Shown here: positions 43,601 to 52,225 of the stretch, in pieces
How positions within the stretch are numbered: position 1 is the stretch's first letter
How the letters are laid out: each line of letters starts with the position of its first letter
DNA from: Paracoccus gahaiensis
Lineage (GTDB): Bacteria; Pseudomonadota; Alphaproteobacteria; Rhodobacterales; Rhodobacteraceae
DNA: 64,000 nt
Direction: 5' to 3'
Assembly (NCBI RefSeq): GCF_005048225.1
Contig: NZ_SUNI01000015.1
Span: forward strand, 49,834 to 113,833
Notes under the pieces: model-generated
What the model was told of the DNA's origin: nothing
What the model saw: the letters and a program-made list of their open reading frames with translations, nothing else
Database searches by the model: none
Position numbers and translations under genes: made by a program

Positions 43601-44641
43601 TTACCTCATCATATCGCTTTCCGGGGTCCAGACCTCGCAGGGCAGAAAGCGCTGGCCTGGAACCGCGGCCATGCCGTTCGTCTGGATTGACTGTGCCATC
43701 GCGATCACTTGCCCGGCCACGTCGCGCATGGGCGTTGCCAGCACGATGCTGAGAACCCCGTCCTGCAGGCCCGCCTGCGAGTCGGGAGTCAACTCGTTCA
43801 CGATCAGCACCACGCGGTGGCCCGCCTGCATTTCCCGAACGGCCTGGATCGCACCCTCCATCCCGCCGCCCGCCACGTAAAAGCCGGCCAGGTCGGGATG
43901 ACGGGTCAGCAGGTTGATCGTTGCTTCGTAAGTCAGTTGTCGGGTTTCCAGGTTGATCTGCGTGTCAAGCAACTGAAATCCGCCCGCTTCGTCACGGAAA
44001 AAGCTGCGAAACCCCGTCTCGCGCAGTTCATGCCCATGAAACCGCGAGCCCCCGATAAAAAGCCCGACCTTGCCCTGCTGCACCGAGAGCTTTGAGATGA
44101 ACCAGCCAGCGATGCGCCCGACCTTTAAATTGTTCATTCCGAAATAACTTTCGCGTACGCCCTGCGCGAAATCCGACAGCAGCGAAAAGACCGGCGTTCC
44201 CGCATCGCGCAGCACTTGCACGGCCTGCGTCACCAGATGATGATCCTGACCGGTGGCGGCGATGGCATCGACCCGCCCCTTCAGGGACAGCAGCACTTCG
44301 GCCAGTTCGGAGGCCTGCGTTGTCTCAAGGAAGCGCGGCAGGATCTGCACCCTGCTTTCCGTGTTCGCGCGCGCTTGGCGTTCGAAGGTTGCCAACGCCT
44401 CCTGATAGAATTGATGGCGCGGCTTTTGCAGAACCAGCCCCAAACGCAATTCGGGCCGGTCGGCCAGCATCCGTTGCCGGATCACGTTTGCTGCGTGGTA
44501 TCCGATCTCTTCGGCGGCTTGATGGACGCGCCGGACGGTTTCTTCTCGCACATTTGGGCGGCCGTTCAGGACCCGGTCGACGGTGGCGGTACTGACCTTG
44601 GCGGCTTGGGCCAGGTCAGAAATTGTAGGTCGAGCCATCAT
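43601..44641 (-). CDS. LacI-family regulator of the inositol operon
   Basis: A 346-residue repressor. The helix-turn-helix and hinge read ISDLAQAAKVSTATVDRVLN and GRPNVREETVRRVHQAAEEI. The rest is a periplasmic-binding-protein-like ligand domain (LRLGLVLQKPRHQFY, VGLFIGGSRFHGHELRETGF, AGFYVAGGGMEGAIQAVREM). It sits immediately upstream of the operon on the same strand. An inositol or inosose effector is inferred from context. Start MMARPT or MARPT. Confidence 0.88.
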   Translation of the reverse strand: MMARPTISDLAQAAKVSTATVDRVLNGRPNVREETVRRVHQAAEEIGYHAANVIRQRMLADRPELRLGLVLQKPRHQFYQEALATFERQARANTESRVQILPRFLETTQASELAEVLLSLKGRVDAIAATGQDHHLVTQAVQVLRDAGTPVFSLLSDFAQGVRESYFGMNNLKVGRIAGWFISKLSVQQGKVGLFIGGSRFHGHELRETGFRSFFRDEAGGFQLLDTQINLETRQLTYEATINLLTRHPDLAGFYVAGGGMEGAIQAVREMQAGHRVVLIVNELTPDSQAGLQDGVLSIVLATPMRDVAGQVIAMAQSIQTNGMAAVPGQRFLPCEVWTPESDMMR

Positions 44642-44658
44642 GTCCTGCCAAAATGATC

Positions 44659-44676
44659 TGATGTGAACATATCATC
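44659..44676. promoter_or_regulatory. Autoregulatory operator candidate of the LacI-type gene
   Basis: TGATGTGAACATATCATC lies 18 bp before the start codon. It shares TGATGTRAAC with the site before the binding-protein gene and has GATG/CATC outer arms. Confidence 0.45.
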
Positions 44677-44861
44677 TGTGCATAGCGCCATCGCAAGACC
44701 TCATGCAGCATCAATGGCTTTCGCATATGCGGACTATTCGGCTGATCCGGCTTTTCCTCATGACCTGCCCCCCATTAGTCCCTCGTTCATAACGAGAGGC
44801 TGCCGGACCGTGCGCTGCTCCCCAACCTTGGACCGCCGGATGCTGGAGTTTTCCGGCTCGG

Positions 44862-45665
44862 TCATGGCGACGGGCTGGCTGCGCCGCCGGGATAATGCAG
44901 GGCGATCGGGACGTTATATCCGATCGCACTATGAGGTCGGTCCTCGTTGTAGTGCCTACGCCAAGTCTCCAGTTTTTCCTGCGCGTCCGCAAGGCTCATG
45001 AACCAGTGCGCGTTCAGGCATTCGGACCGGAGCTTGCTGTTGAACGCCTCGATAAAGCCATTGTCAGTAGGCTTTCCAGGGCGTGAGAAGTCCAGGGTAA
45101 CGTCGTTGGCATAAGCCCACAGGTCGAGATCGCGAGAGATAAATTCGCTGCCATTGTCGACTCGGATCGTCCTGGGATAGCCGACCTCGGCACAGACCCG
45201 TTCCAGGGTCCGGACCACATCCTCACCGCGGTAAGCAAAGCGCGGGTCGGCTGCTGGACAGAAACGGGAATGCGTATCCACGATCGTCAGGATCCGCAGC
45301 TTGTTGCCGAGGGCGAGTTGGTCATGAACAAAATCCATGGCCCAGACATCGTTCGGTCCGACTGCCTCCTGGCGATCATCGCGCAGCTTCGCCTTCACCC
45401 GACGTTTTGGATTCTTGTTCCTGAGCTGCAGACCCAACTCATTGTAAATCCTGCGCGTCTTCTTGATGTTCACCTGCCAGCCCTCCCGTCGCAGCAAGAC
45501 ATGGACACGCCGATATCCGTAGCGCACCCGTGTTTCGCATATCTCCCGGATCCTCAGTTCCAATGCGGCCTGCCCGGTTCGGCGGGATTTGTAATGGTAG
45601 CTCGACGGGTCAAAGCGCAGGGCCTCACATGCCCGGCGGATCGATATGCCCCAGCTCACTAACAT
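44862..45665 (-). CDS. IS3-family transposase, orfB (DDE catalytic part)
   Basis: A 267-residue integrase-like catalytic protein. The helical N-terminus (SIRRACEALRFDPSSYHYKS) is followed by the HTH_21-type YGYRRVHVLLRREGWQVNIK. DDE triad: VWAMDFVHDQL (first Asp), RTIRVDNGSEFISRDLDLWA (second Asp) and GKPTDNGFIEAFNSKLRSEC (Glu). The reading frame is open upstream of this Met up to the end of orfA, consistent with a -1 frameshift near CCGAAAGC in orfA's last codons giving the OrfAB fusion. Confidence 0.93.
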   Translation of the reverse strand: MLVSWGISIRRACEALRFDPSSYHYKSRRTGQAALELRIREICETRVRYGYRRVHVLLRREGWQVNIKKTRRIYNELGLQLRNKNPKRRVKAKLRDDRQEAVGPNDVWAMDFVHDQLALGNKLRILTIVDTHSRFCPAADPRFAYRGEDVVRTLERVCAEVGYPRTIRVDNGSEFISRDLDLWAYANDVTLDFSRPGKPTDNGFIEAFNSKLRSECLNAHWFMSLADAQEKLETWRRHYNEDRPHSAIGYNVPIALHYPGGAASPSP

Positions 45666-45697
45666 CCCGTCGACCAGTTCCCGTGTCCGGGCAGGCC

Positions 45698-45964
45698 TCA
45701 GAGCTTTCGGCGGATGACATCCTGCAGCATTTCCCGATCCAAAGTCAGGTCGGCCACGATCTTCTTCAACCGGCTGTTCTCGTCTTCCAGCGCCTTCAGC
45801 CGGCGCATCTCGTCAGGCAGCAGCCCGCCATACCGCTTCTTCCAGTTGAAGTAGGTCGCCTGGCTGATCCCCGCCTTCCGGCAGACCTCGGCCACCGGCG
45901 TGCCTTCCTCGCCCTGCCTCAGGACAAACGCCTTCTGCGCCTCCGTGAACCTCGATGCTTTCAT
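45698..45964 (-). CDS. IS3-family transposase, orfA (helix-turn-helix part)
   Basis: An 88-residue DNA-binding protein starting KASRFTEAQKAFVLRQGEEG, with the helix-turn-helix VAEVCRKAGISQATYFNWKK and a leucine-zipper-like tail (LKALEDENSRLKKIVADLTL). I use the second Met of the frame, which gives the typical OrfA start; the upstream extension overlaps the terminal repeat. Confidence 0.92.
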   Translation of the reverse strand: MKASRFTEAQKAFVLRQGEEGTPVAEVCRKAGISQATYFNWKKRYGGLLPDEMRRLKALEDENSRLKKIVADLTLDREMLQDVIRRKL

Positions 45965-46050
45965 CGTTCTCAGCTCCTCTCCCAGCCAGGGAAGGTTAAC
46001 CGAAAACTCCAGTTTCAAACGGTCCAGTTTTCAGGGAGCAGAGCAACCGT

Positions 46051-46083
46051 TGCGCTGCTCCCCAACCTTGGACCGCCGGATGC
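46051..46083. repeat. 33-bp relic of the IS3 left end
   Basis: Bases 46051-46083 are identical to 44811-44843, the left terminus of the intact IS3. The copy begins one base after the right target duplication of the intact element and stops abruptly at an IS110 relic. An older copy of the same IS therefore existed here before the present one inserted. Confidence 0.8.
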
Positions 46084-46688
46084 AGAACTTATCGCCTGGT
46101 TCATTCTTTTCTGGCCAGACGCTGGACGAAGGTTGCCGAGTAAGAACCTCCTTATTCTTGGAGCGTTGACACCACGGAGGGCCCAGATCGTCGATATGCG
46201 CAAGCGGCTTGCAGCGCAAATCAATGCGCGGAAGAAGCAGAGCGTTCCTGCCGATGTCGAAAGCCTGGATGAGGATCTCAAGACCGTGTTGAAGATCCAA
46301 ATTGGTACCCTTGATCGCCGGAGCGAGAGCGTCATCGCGCAGGAAGAAACTTCTGCCGCCAAAGCGAAACTCCTGCGTTCAATTCCCGGTATCGGCCCGG
46401 TTTCTGCGGTCATGCTGATTGCGGACAGGCCGGAACTTGATGGGATGACCGCCGGTGAGGTCGCAGCCGTGCCACACTATAGTGGATCGATGCGAGGCAG
46501 GCGGGGCGATCGCCGGAGGGCGCCGAGCCGTGCGGCATGTGTTGTACACAGACGCACTTGCCGCCACTTGTCACAATCCGGTTCTTATGCCGGTCGCATT
46601 GCGGCTTAAAACGCGGGGCAAATCGCACAAGCTCATTATTGACGCCATCACACGCAGACCCGCAACCATCGCAAACGCCATGCCTTAA
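46076..46688 (+). pseudogene. IS110-family transposase relic
   Basis: The translation begins PPDAELIAWF and reads KLLRSIPGIGPVSAVMLIAD, then frameshifts near 46470 and continues GGRRAVRHVLYTDALAATCH and RRPATIANAMP. This is the C-terminal half of a DEDD transposase of the IS110/IS116/IS902 group. The N-terminal RuvC-like part is missing. Confidence 0.8.
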
Positions 46689-46743
46689 ATCAAGCATCCC
46701 ATGGCAAGCAAAGCCTATCAGTTAGACACAATTGCTATACGGC

Positions 46744-49125
46744 CTAAGAATTAGGAATATCTTTTAGATAAAGTACTTTAGTTTCTTTTCCATTAACCCG
46801 AAGGGGGCGATGCTCACCTGCAGGTAGAGACAATTCCAAACGATCCCACGCGGGAAGCCAATGTCCAGCGGCAGTCAGGGTAACGTCGAGGACATCGCTG
46901 CGACCGGTTAAGGTTATGCACAGGCACCAGTGATTGCCATCCAGGGCATCGGGGGACTGTCCGTCATCTTCGTAAAGGAGGCTTTCGTCGTGAAAATTTC
47001 CCGGCGCGGGAAAGACGGCCAATCTGCGGCCTTGGTCGCAGGACGGGTCGGCTCGCATGGCACCTAGGGACAATGGCAGCACGGCTCCTGCACGCACAAA
47101 CACTGGCATCGTGTCCAGATTGACGGGCATGCTTAGCTGCTGTCCGGGGGCATGATATTGCCCTGAGTGAATATCCCACCAGCCCGTACCGTTTTCAGGC
47201 AGCCACAGGTCGCGCGCAGCCGCGCCTTCCTCGATCACGGTAGCCACCAGCAGGTCGCGCCCCAACAGAAACTCGTCATTTTCCTGACGGCAGCGAGGAT
47301 CGTCAGGGTGATCCAGAAGGGTCGGGCGCAGCATCGGCTGATGCTGGGTCACTGCCTGCCACAGGAGAGTGTAGAGATAGGGAATAAGTTGATAGCGCAG
47401 TGCCAGCGCCGCACGCATTTGCGGTAGGATCTCCGGATACATCCAAGGCTCGTTCACCGTGGCGTCGTCGTTCCAAGAATGAATCGTGAAGCGGGGGTGG
47501 AAGATGCCGTTCTGCACCCATCGCAGGAACAGCTCGGGACCCGGTCTTGGTCCGGAAAAGCCCCCCACGTCATGCCCGATGTTGAAGATGCCTGACATGG
47601 ACAGGCCAAGGCCCATCCGGTTGTTGTAGCGCAGCGTCTTCCATTCCGTCCGGTTGTCGCCCGTCCAGGTCTGCGCATAGCGCTGGATCCCCGGCGCGCC
47701 CGAGCGGCTGATCAGATAGGGCCGCACCTCGGGGGCATGGGCCACCTGCGCATCGCGCGAGGCGCGTGTCATCAGCACCGGTTGCAGGGGGCGGATCAGC
47801 GCGATGTCGATCGGCTGTCCGAAGCCGTGGCAGCGGGCGCCGCGGTCCCAGATTTCGTATTCGTTGTTGTCGTTCCAAGTCGAGCCAATGCCATGGTGCA
47901 ACAATTCGCTCGTGATGTTATCCTTCCACCAGTCCAGCGTGGCGGGGTTGGTGAAATCCAGATGCGAGCCCTCGTCATCCCAGAAGACCGAGATCTCGGG
48001 TCCGTCCCCCTCGCTGTCGCGGATGAACAGCCCTGCCTGCGCGGCGGCGGCATAGCGGGGATGGTCGTGCAGCAGGCAAGGCTTGATATTGGCGATCAGA
48101 TGCATGTCAGCATCCGCGAACTGCGCGGTCATCGCATCAATGTCGGGGAACTTCGCCAGGTTCCAGTGGAAGACATATCGTTTCGGACCGATCGAGGTAT
48201 AGCCCGAGGACATCTGGAAGCTGTCGCAAGGCAACTGATGGGCGGTGATCTGGTCAAGGAAACCAGCGACCTGCGCCTGCGCATCCGGCGCATCGGTATA
48301 GCTCATGGTCGAGCCAGAATACCCAAGTGACCAGCGGGGCGGAAAGGCGGTGCCGCCGGTCAGCCAGGCCTGCTTGCGGGTCAACCCGGCCAGATCCGGC
48401 GACCAAGCCATGTAATAGTCCAGATCGCCGTCCTCGGCGCGATAGACCCGATAAGCGGTGTGGTAGTTGTCCAGCTCGTTGCCCAGATCGAACCAGCAAT
48501 TGGCGAGATTGTCGTAGAAGACGGACCAGCAGCCCGCCTCGGGGGTCCGGGTCAGGGTGAAAGGAATATGCTTGTAAAGCGGGTCTGTCGTTTCCGCGTC
48601 ATAGCCCATCGCGTCCAGATTGCGCATCTCGAAGCGCCGTCCGGAGCGTTCCAGATCGCCTGCCTTTTCCCCCAGTCCATAGACCAGCTCGGCGGGGTCT
48701 CGGCGCAGGAAATGCGCATGGGCATGATCGCGAGTCCCGGCCATATAGGCGCCGGTGGGGCGGTCTGCGGCGAAGACGCGCCAGCCGTCGTCCAGATGTA
48801 CCTCCCAGATGAGCTGCAGGGGCCAGGCGACGGTCAAGCGCAGCGTCCCGGTCGTCAGTTTGAGCCCGGCCTCGGCCTCCTCCAGCGCGAAATCGGGGCA
48901 GGTGAAGCCGTCCAGCAGATCGCGATGCCGCCCCTCGAAGGGCACGTCCTGCTGCGGGGCGACGGACCAGCTGCGGTCCAACCGCCAGCCCTCAGCCCCC
49001 AGAACTGAAACCCTGATCAGGTCCTGTTCCAGCACGCTGATGCGCATCCAGCGACCGCCCTGCAGGGAGAGGGTGACGGTGGCCCCCTCGCGCCCGGCCA
49101 AGGTCCAGTTCTTCAAGGTCTTCAT
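46744..49125 (-). CDS. Glycoside hydrolase family 31 alpha-glycosidase
   Basis: A 793-residue cytoplasmic retaining alpha-glycosidase (alpha-glucosidase/alpha-xylosidase type). The N-terminal beta-sandwich ends near residue 250, and the barrel follows from GGTAFPPRWSLGYSGSTMSY. The nucleophile region is GIGSTWNDNNEYEIWD, and the acid/base Asp is in RYAQTWTGDNRTEWKTL. The DVGGFSGPRPGPELFLRWVQ stretch forms the substrate pocket. No signal peptide is seen. It would cleave an alpha-glycoside brought in by the TRAP transporter whose genes lie just upstream (4-bp gap), which is unusual for TRAP systems. The substrate is unknown. Confidence 0.92.
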   Translation of the reverse strand: MKTLKNWTLAGREGATVTLSLQGGRWMRISVLEQDLIRVSVLGAEGWRLDRSWSVAPQQDVPFEGRHRDLLDGFTCPDFALEEAEAGLKLTTGTLRLTVAWPLQLIWEVHLDDGWRVFAADRPTGAYMAGTRDHAHAHFLRRDPAELVYGLGEKAGDLERSGRRFEMRNLDAMGYDAETTDPLYKHIPFTLTRTPEAGCWSVFYDNLANCWFDLGNELDNYHTAYRVYRAEDGDLDYYMAWSPDLAGLTRKQAWLTGGTAFPPRWSLGYSGSTMSYTDAPDAQAQVAGFLDQITAHQLPCDSFQMSSGYTSIGPKRYVFHWNLAKFPDIDAMTAQFADADMHLIANIKPCLLHDHPRYAAAAQAGLFIRDSEGDGPEISVFWDDEGSHLDFTNPATLDWWKDNITSELLHHGIGSTWNDNNEYEIWDRGARCHGFGQPIDIALIRPLQPVLMTRASRDAQVAHAPEVRPYLISRSGAPGIQRYAQTWTGDNRTEWKTLRYNNRMGLGLSMSGIFNIGHDVGGFSGPRPGPELFLRWVQNGIFHPRFTIHSWNDDATVNEPWMYPEILPQMRAALALRYQLIPYLYTLLWQAVTQHQPMLRPTLLDHPDDPRCRQENDEFLLGRDLLVATVIEEGAAARDLWLPENGTGWWDIHSGQYHAPGQQLSMPVNLDTMPVFVRAGAVLPLSLGAMRADPSCDQGRRLAVFPAPGNFHDESLLYEDDGQSPDALDGNHWCLCITLTGRSDVLDVTLTAAGHWLPAWDRLELSLPAGEHRPLRVNGKETKVLYLKDIPNS

Positions 49126-49129
49126 TGTC

Positions 49130-50434
49130 TCAACCGCCGTAATTCAACAGCCAGCGCGGCAGGGCGAGGCTGATTTCAGGAATGAAGGTGACCGCTACCA
49201 GCAAGACAATCATCGCAGCATAGAGCGGCAGCATCGGGCGGATCACCCGGGCGATCGGAACGCCACCCACCGAACACCCCACAAACAAGGCTGACCCGAC
49301 CGGGGGCGTACAGATCCCGATGGACAGGTTCAGCGTCATCATGATGCCAAAATGCACGGGATCCATGCCCAGGTCGGTGACTACGGGATAAAAGATCGGC
49401 GTGAAGATCAGCAATGCGGGGGTCATGTCCATGAAGGTGCCGATGACCAGCAGCGCCACGTTGATGATCAGAAGAATTACCAGCGGATTGTCCGACAGTT
49501 GCAGCAGATAGTCCGACAGCACGAAGGGGATATCCCCATAAGCCATCGCGCGGGACATTGCGATCGAAGTACCGATCATGAACAGGACCACAGTCGTCGT
49601 CACTGCGCTATCCAGGAAGATCCTCGGAAGGTCGCGCAGGCCGATCTCGCGATACCAGACAAGCGCCAGCAGCAGCGAATAAAGGACTGCCGCCGCCGAT
49701 GCCTCGGTCGCGGTGAAGATACCGCCGATGATGCCGCCCATGATGACGATGATCAGCCCCAAGGGCAGGATCGCGTCCAGCGTCTTCCGCTGCACTTCAG
49801 CCAGGCTGGGGCGCGGCGCTACCGGATAGCCGCGCCGCTTTGCGATGATGCCCGCCACGATCATCAGCGACAGCCCCAGCAGGATCCCTGGGACATAGCC
49901 CGCTACGAACAGCGCCGAGATCGACGTGCCGCCGGTGATCAACGAAAAGACGATCAGCGTGGTCGAGGGCGGAATCAGCAGGCCCGTCGGGCTGGAGGCG
50001 ATGTTGACAGCCGCCGAAAAGGCGGGGTCGTAGCCCTCCTTGCGCTGCAAGGGAGCCATGACCCCTCCGACCGCCGCGGCGGACGCCACGGCTGATCCCG
50101 AGATCGCCCCGAACATCATATTGGCGATGACATTGCAATGCGCCAGCGCACCCGGCAACCGCCCGCCCAGGACCTTGGCGAACTCGATCAGTCGAAGCGC
50201 AATGCCGCCCCGGTTCATGATGTTTCCCGCGAGGATAAAGAACGGGATTGCCAGCAGCGAAAAGCTGTCCATCCCCGATACCATCTGTTGGGCAACGATG
50301 AAGATCGTCTGGTCGACCGACATGAACAGCAGAAAGGTCATGGCCGAGGCGATACCGATGGCGAAGGCAATGGGAACCCCAACGACCATGAGCGCTCCAA
50401 AGGACCCGAACAGAACGAGTGCAGCCCAATTCAT
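49130..50434 (-). CDS. dctM: TRAP transporter large permease (DctM type)
   Basis: A 434-residue permease with about 12 transmembrane helices. It shows the family traits MVVGVPIAFAIGIASAMTFL, then GSAVASAAAVGGVMAPLQRK, SPTGLLIPPSTTLIVFSLIT and VHFGIMMTLNLSIGICTPPV. It forms the ion-driven channel with DctQ; the two genes overlap by ATGA. The ligand follows the DctP protein. Confidence 0.94.
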   Translation of the reverse strand: MNWAALVLFGSFGALMVVGVPIAFAIGIASAMTFLLFMSVDQTIFIVAQQMVSGMDSFSLLAIPFFILAGNIMNRGGIALRLIEFAKVLGGRLPGALAHCNVIANMMFGAISGSAVASAAAVGGVMAPLQRKEGYDPAFSAAVNIASSPTGLLIPPSTTLIVFSLITGGTSISALFVAGYVPGILLGLSLMIVAGIIAKRRGYPVAPRPSLAEVQRKTLDAILPLGLIIVIMGGIIGGIFTATEASAAAVLYSLLLALVWYREIGLRDLPRIFLDSAVTTTVVLFMIGTSIAMSRAMAYGDIPFVLSDYLLQLSDNPLVILLIINVALLVIGTFMDMTPALLIFTPIFYPVVTDLGMDPVHFGIMMTLNLSIGICTPPVGSALFVGCSVGGVPIARVIRPMLPLYAAMIVLLVAVTFIPEISLALPRWLLNYGG

Positions 50435-50949
50435 GGCGTGGTCTCCGTCGAAGGGGCAGGGATGTCCTCAGGTGGATTCAGCGTAGTGCCGCCCTGTGAA
50501 ATGCGGATTAGATTTGCAACCGCATAGGCAATGATGATCAGCCCTGACAAGGGTACGGCCGCATAGACCCAACCCATCGGCAGCTGCAGCGAGGGGGAAA
50601 TTTGTCCCGAGGAAAGGGTTCTCTGAACCAACTGGAAGCCTCCCCAGATCATGACGACCCCCGCGAAGGCAGCGATTAGCAGGGTGATCAACGCCTCGTT
50701 CAACTGGCGGCGCCGTCCGCTGAGAGCGGTCGGGAGCATGTCGATCGCCAAATGACGCCCCTGCCCATAGGTATATGCGCCCCCGACCAGAGCCAGCCAC
50801 ATGAACAGAAACCGCGCCAGTTCGTCCGTCAAGGTCGAAGGCGTTCCCAAGGCATAGCGGCTGACGACCTGCCAGCTGACGCAACCCAGCAGGACCGCGA
50901 AGACGGCGATGATGCCAAGGCGCAGGGTGGCATCTGCCAGACGTCTCAT
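50431..50949 (-). CDS. dctQ: TRAP transporter small permease (DctQ type)
   Basis: A 172-residue membrane protein with four helices and the DctQ signature SRYALGTPSTLTDELARFLF followed by WLALVGGAYTYGQGRHLAID. The start at MRRLADATL is chosen because a longer version adds a charged non-membrane tail from the promoter region. First gene of the minus-strand operon dctQ-dctM-GH31. Confidence 0.9.
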   Translation of the reverse strand: MRRLADATLRLGIIAVFAVLLGCVSWQVVSRYALGTPSTLTDELARFLFMWLALVGGAYTYGQGRHLAIDMLPTALSGRRRQLNEALITLLIAAFAGVVMIWGGFQLVQRTLSSGQISPSLQLPMGWVYAAVPLSGLIIIAYAVANLIRISQGGTTLNPPEDIPAPSTETTP

Positions 50950-51044
50950 GGTTGGCCACCCACAAGTATTCGAATGTTGATCACGATGCGATCCTCCCCC
51001 TTCGAGCATGCCCGATTGGGCCGCAGGATGGCGCTGGCAGAAAA

Positions 51045-51077
51045 ATTGGTCAACCTATTTATCAAATTGGTTGACAA
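51045..51077. promoter_or_regulatory. Tandem operator-like repeats between the divergent TRAP genes
   Basis: ATTGGTCAAC (51045-51054) and ATTGGTTGAC (51066-51075) are direct repeats 21 bp apart, that is, on the same helix face. Each holds a GGT...AC core like FadR/UxuR-family sites, and TTGGTCAACC is itself palindromic. The FadR-type gene at 52.2 kb is the likely owner. Confidence 0.5.
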
Positions 51078-51162
51078 CCGCCGCCGATGACCGGTCAGAC
51101 TGCTCCGACATGGCGGCGGTCTGAAGGACCGGATACATGCCAGAGTTTAAAGGGAGGATCCT

Positions 51163-52143
51163 ATGACCATCGCGACAAAGTTTGCCTGTAGCTCTGCCTT
51201 GGCCCTGCTGGCGCTGAGCGCCACTGCAGAGGCCCGCACGCTACGCCTAAATCACAATAACCCCGAGGATCACCCGGTGCATTTGTCCATGCAGCGCATG
51301 GCGGACGAGGTTGAGCAGGCGACCGACGGATCGGTGACGATCCGCATCTATGCCAACAGTCAGTTGGGCACGCAGCGCGAGTCGACCGAGCAGGTCCAGA
51401 ACTGCTCGCTGGACATGGCGCGTTCGAATGCGGCTGAACTTGAAGCCTTCGTCCCGACCTATGGCGTTTTCAATCTACCTTATCTATTCGAAAGTGAGGA
51501 TCATTTCGATCAGGTCGTCGCTGGTGAGATCGGGCAGCGCATCCTGGATTCCGGTATTGATCAGGGCATCCGCGGTCTGGCCTATTACACCGAGGGCGCG
51601 CGGTCTTTCTATGCAACCAAGCCGATCCTGTCGCCCGCTGACCTGCAAGGCATGAAGATCCGCGTGCAGCCCAGCCCCTCGGCCGTTCGCATGGTGGAAC
51701 TGTTGGGCGCCAGCCCGACCCCTATCGGATGGGGAGAGCTTTACTCGGCCCTGCAGCAGGGCGTCGTGGACGGTGCCGAGAACAACCCGACGGCCCTGAC
51801 TACCGCTCGTCACGGCGAGGTCGCAAAGCACTTCTCGCTGGACGAACATACCCTGATCCCTGCCGTGGTCTTCATCTCGAACTGCGCATGGGATGAGATG
51901 ACGGCCGAGGAACAGGCTGCCTTGTCGACAGCGGCGCGCAATTCGATGCTCTCGCATGCCGAAGAGTGGCGGGATGCGGCGACCGCAGCCGTCGAGGCGG
52001 CCAAAAGCGAGATGGGTGTCGAGGTTCACGAAGTCGACAAGGCTCCTTTCATCACAGCGGTGCAGCCGATGGTTGATGAAGCTCGGGCCAGCAGCGAGGA
52101 CATGGCCGAGCTGATTGACCAGATCCGCGCCCAAGCCGAGTGA
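51163..52143 (+). CDS. dctP: TRAP transporter substrate-binding protein (DctP type)
   Basis: A 326-residue periplasmic receptor. AAAGGGAGG precedes the ATG, and residues 1-24 are a signal peptide (SSALALLALSATAEA). The mature protein opens RTLRLNHNNPEDHPVHLSMQ and contains the invariant arginine segment ADLQGMKIRVQPSPSAVRMV that clamps the ligand carboxylate, plus GWGELYSALQQGVVDGAENN. The ligand should be an acid, perhaps a uronic or aldonic acid glycoside in view of the GH31 gene. Confidence 0.94.
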   Translation: MTIATKFACSSALALLALSATAEARTLRLNHNNPEDHPVHLSMQRMADEVEQATDGSVTIRIYANSQLGTQRESTEQVQNCSLDMARSNAAELEAFVPTYGVFNLPYLFESEDHFDQVVAGEIGQRILDSGIDQGIRGLAYYTEGARSFYATKPILSPADLQGMKIRVQPSPSAVRMVELLGASPTPIGWGELYSALQQGVVDGAENNPTALTTARHGEVAKHFSLDEHTLIPAVVFISNCAWDEMTAEEQAALSTAARNSMLSHAEEWRDAATAAVEAAKSEMGVEVHEVDKAPFITAVQPMVDEARASSEDMAELIDQIRAQAE

Positions 52144-52225
52144 TGCTTCCGCGCGCCGCACTTGGTCAGCGTCTTGCGAGACAGGCGATTGCAAAGGCGG
52201 CGCGCCTTGCGTGCGGATGGGGGTC

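Larger units (their letters stand above)
44811..46045 (-). mobile_element. IS3-family insertion sequence with 4-bp target duplication
   Basis: The ends TGCGCTGCTCCC (44811) and the complement of TGCTCTGCTCCC (ending 46045) match at 11 of 12 bases, with further matching blocks inward (TGGACCG, CTGGAGTTTTC). The element is 1235 bp, begins TG and ends CA, and is flanked by ACCG on both sides (44807-44810 and 46046-46049). Two genes, orfA and orfB, are arranged for frameshift fusion. Confidence 0.88.

Noticed and set aside
44811..46083. 33-bp direct repeats considered as attachment sites of an integrated element
   Set aside because: They are the left end of the IS3 and a relic of the same end. 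The real target duplication is the 4-bp ACCG.
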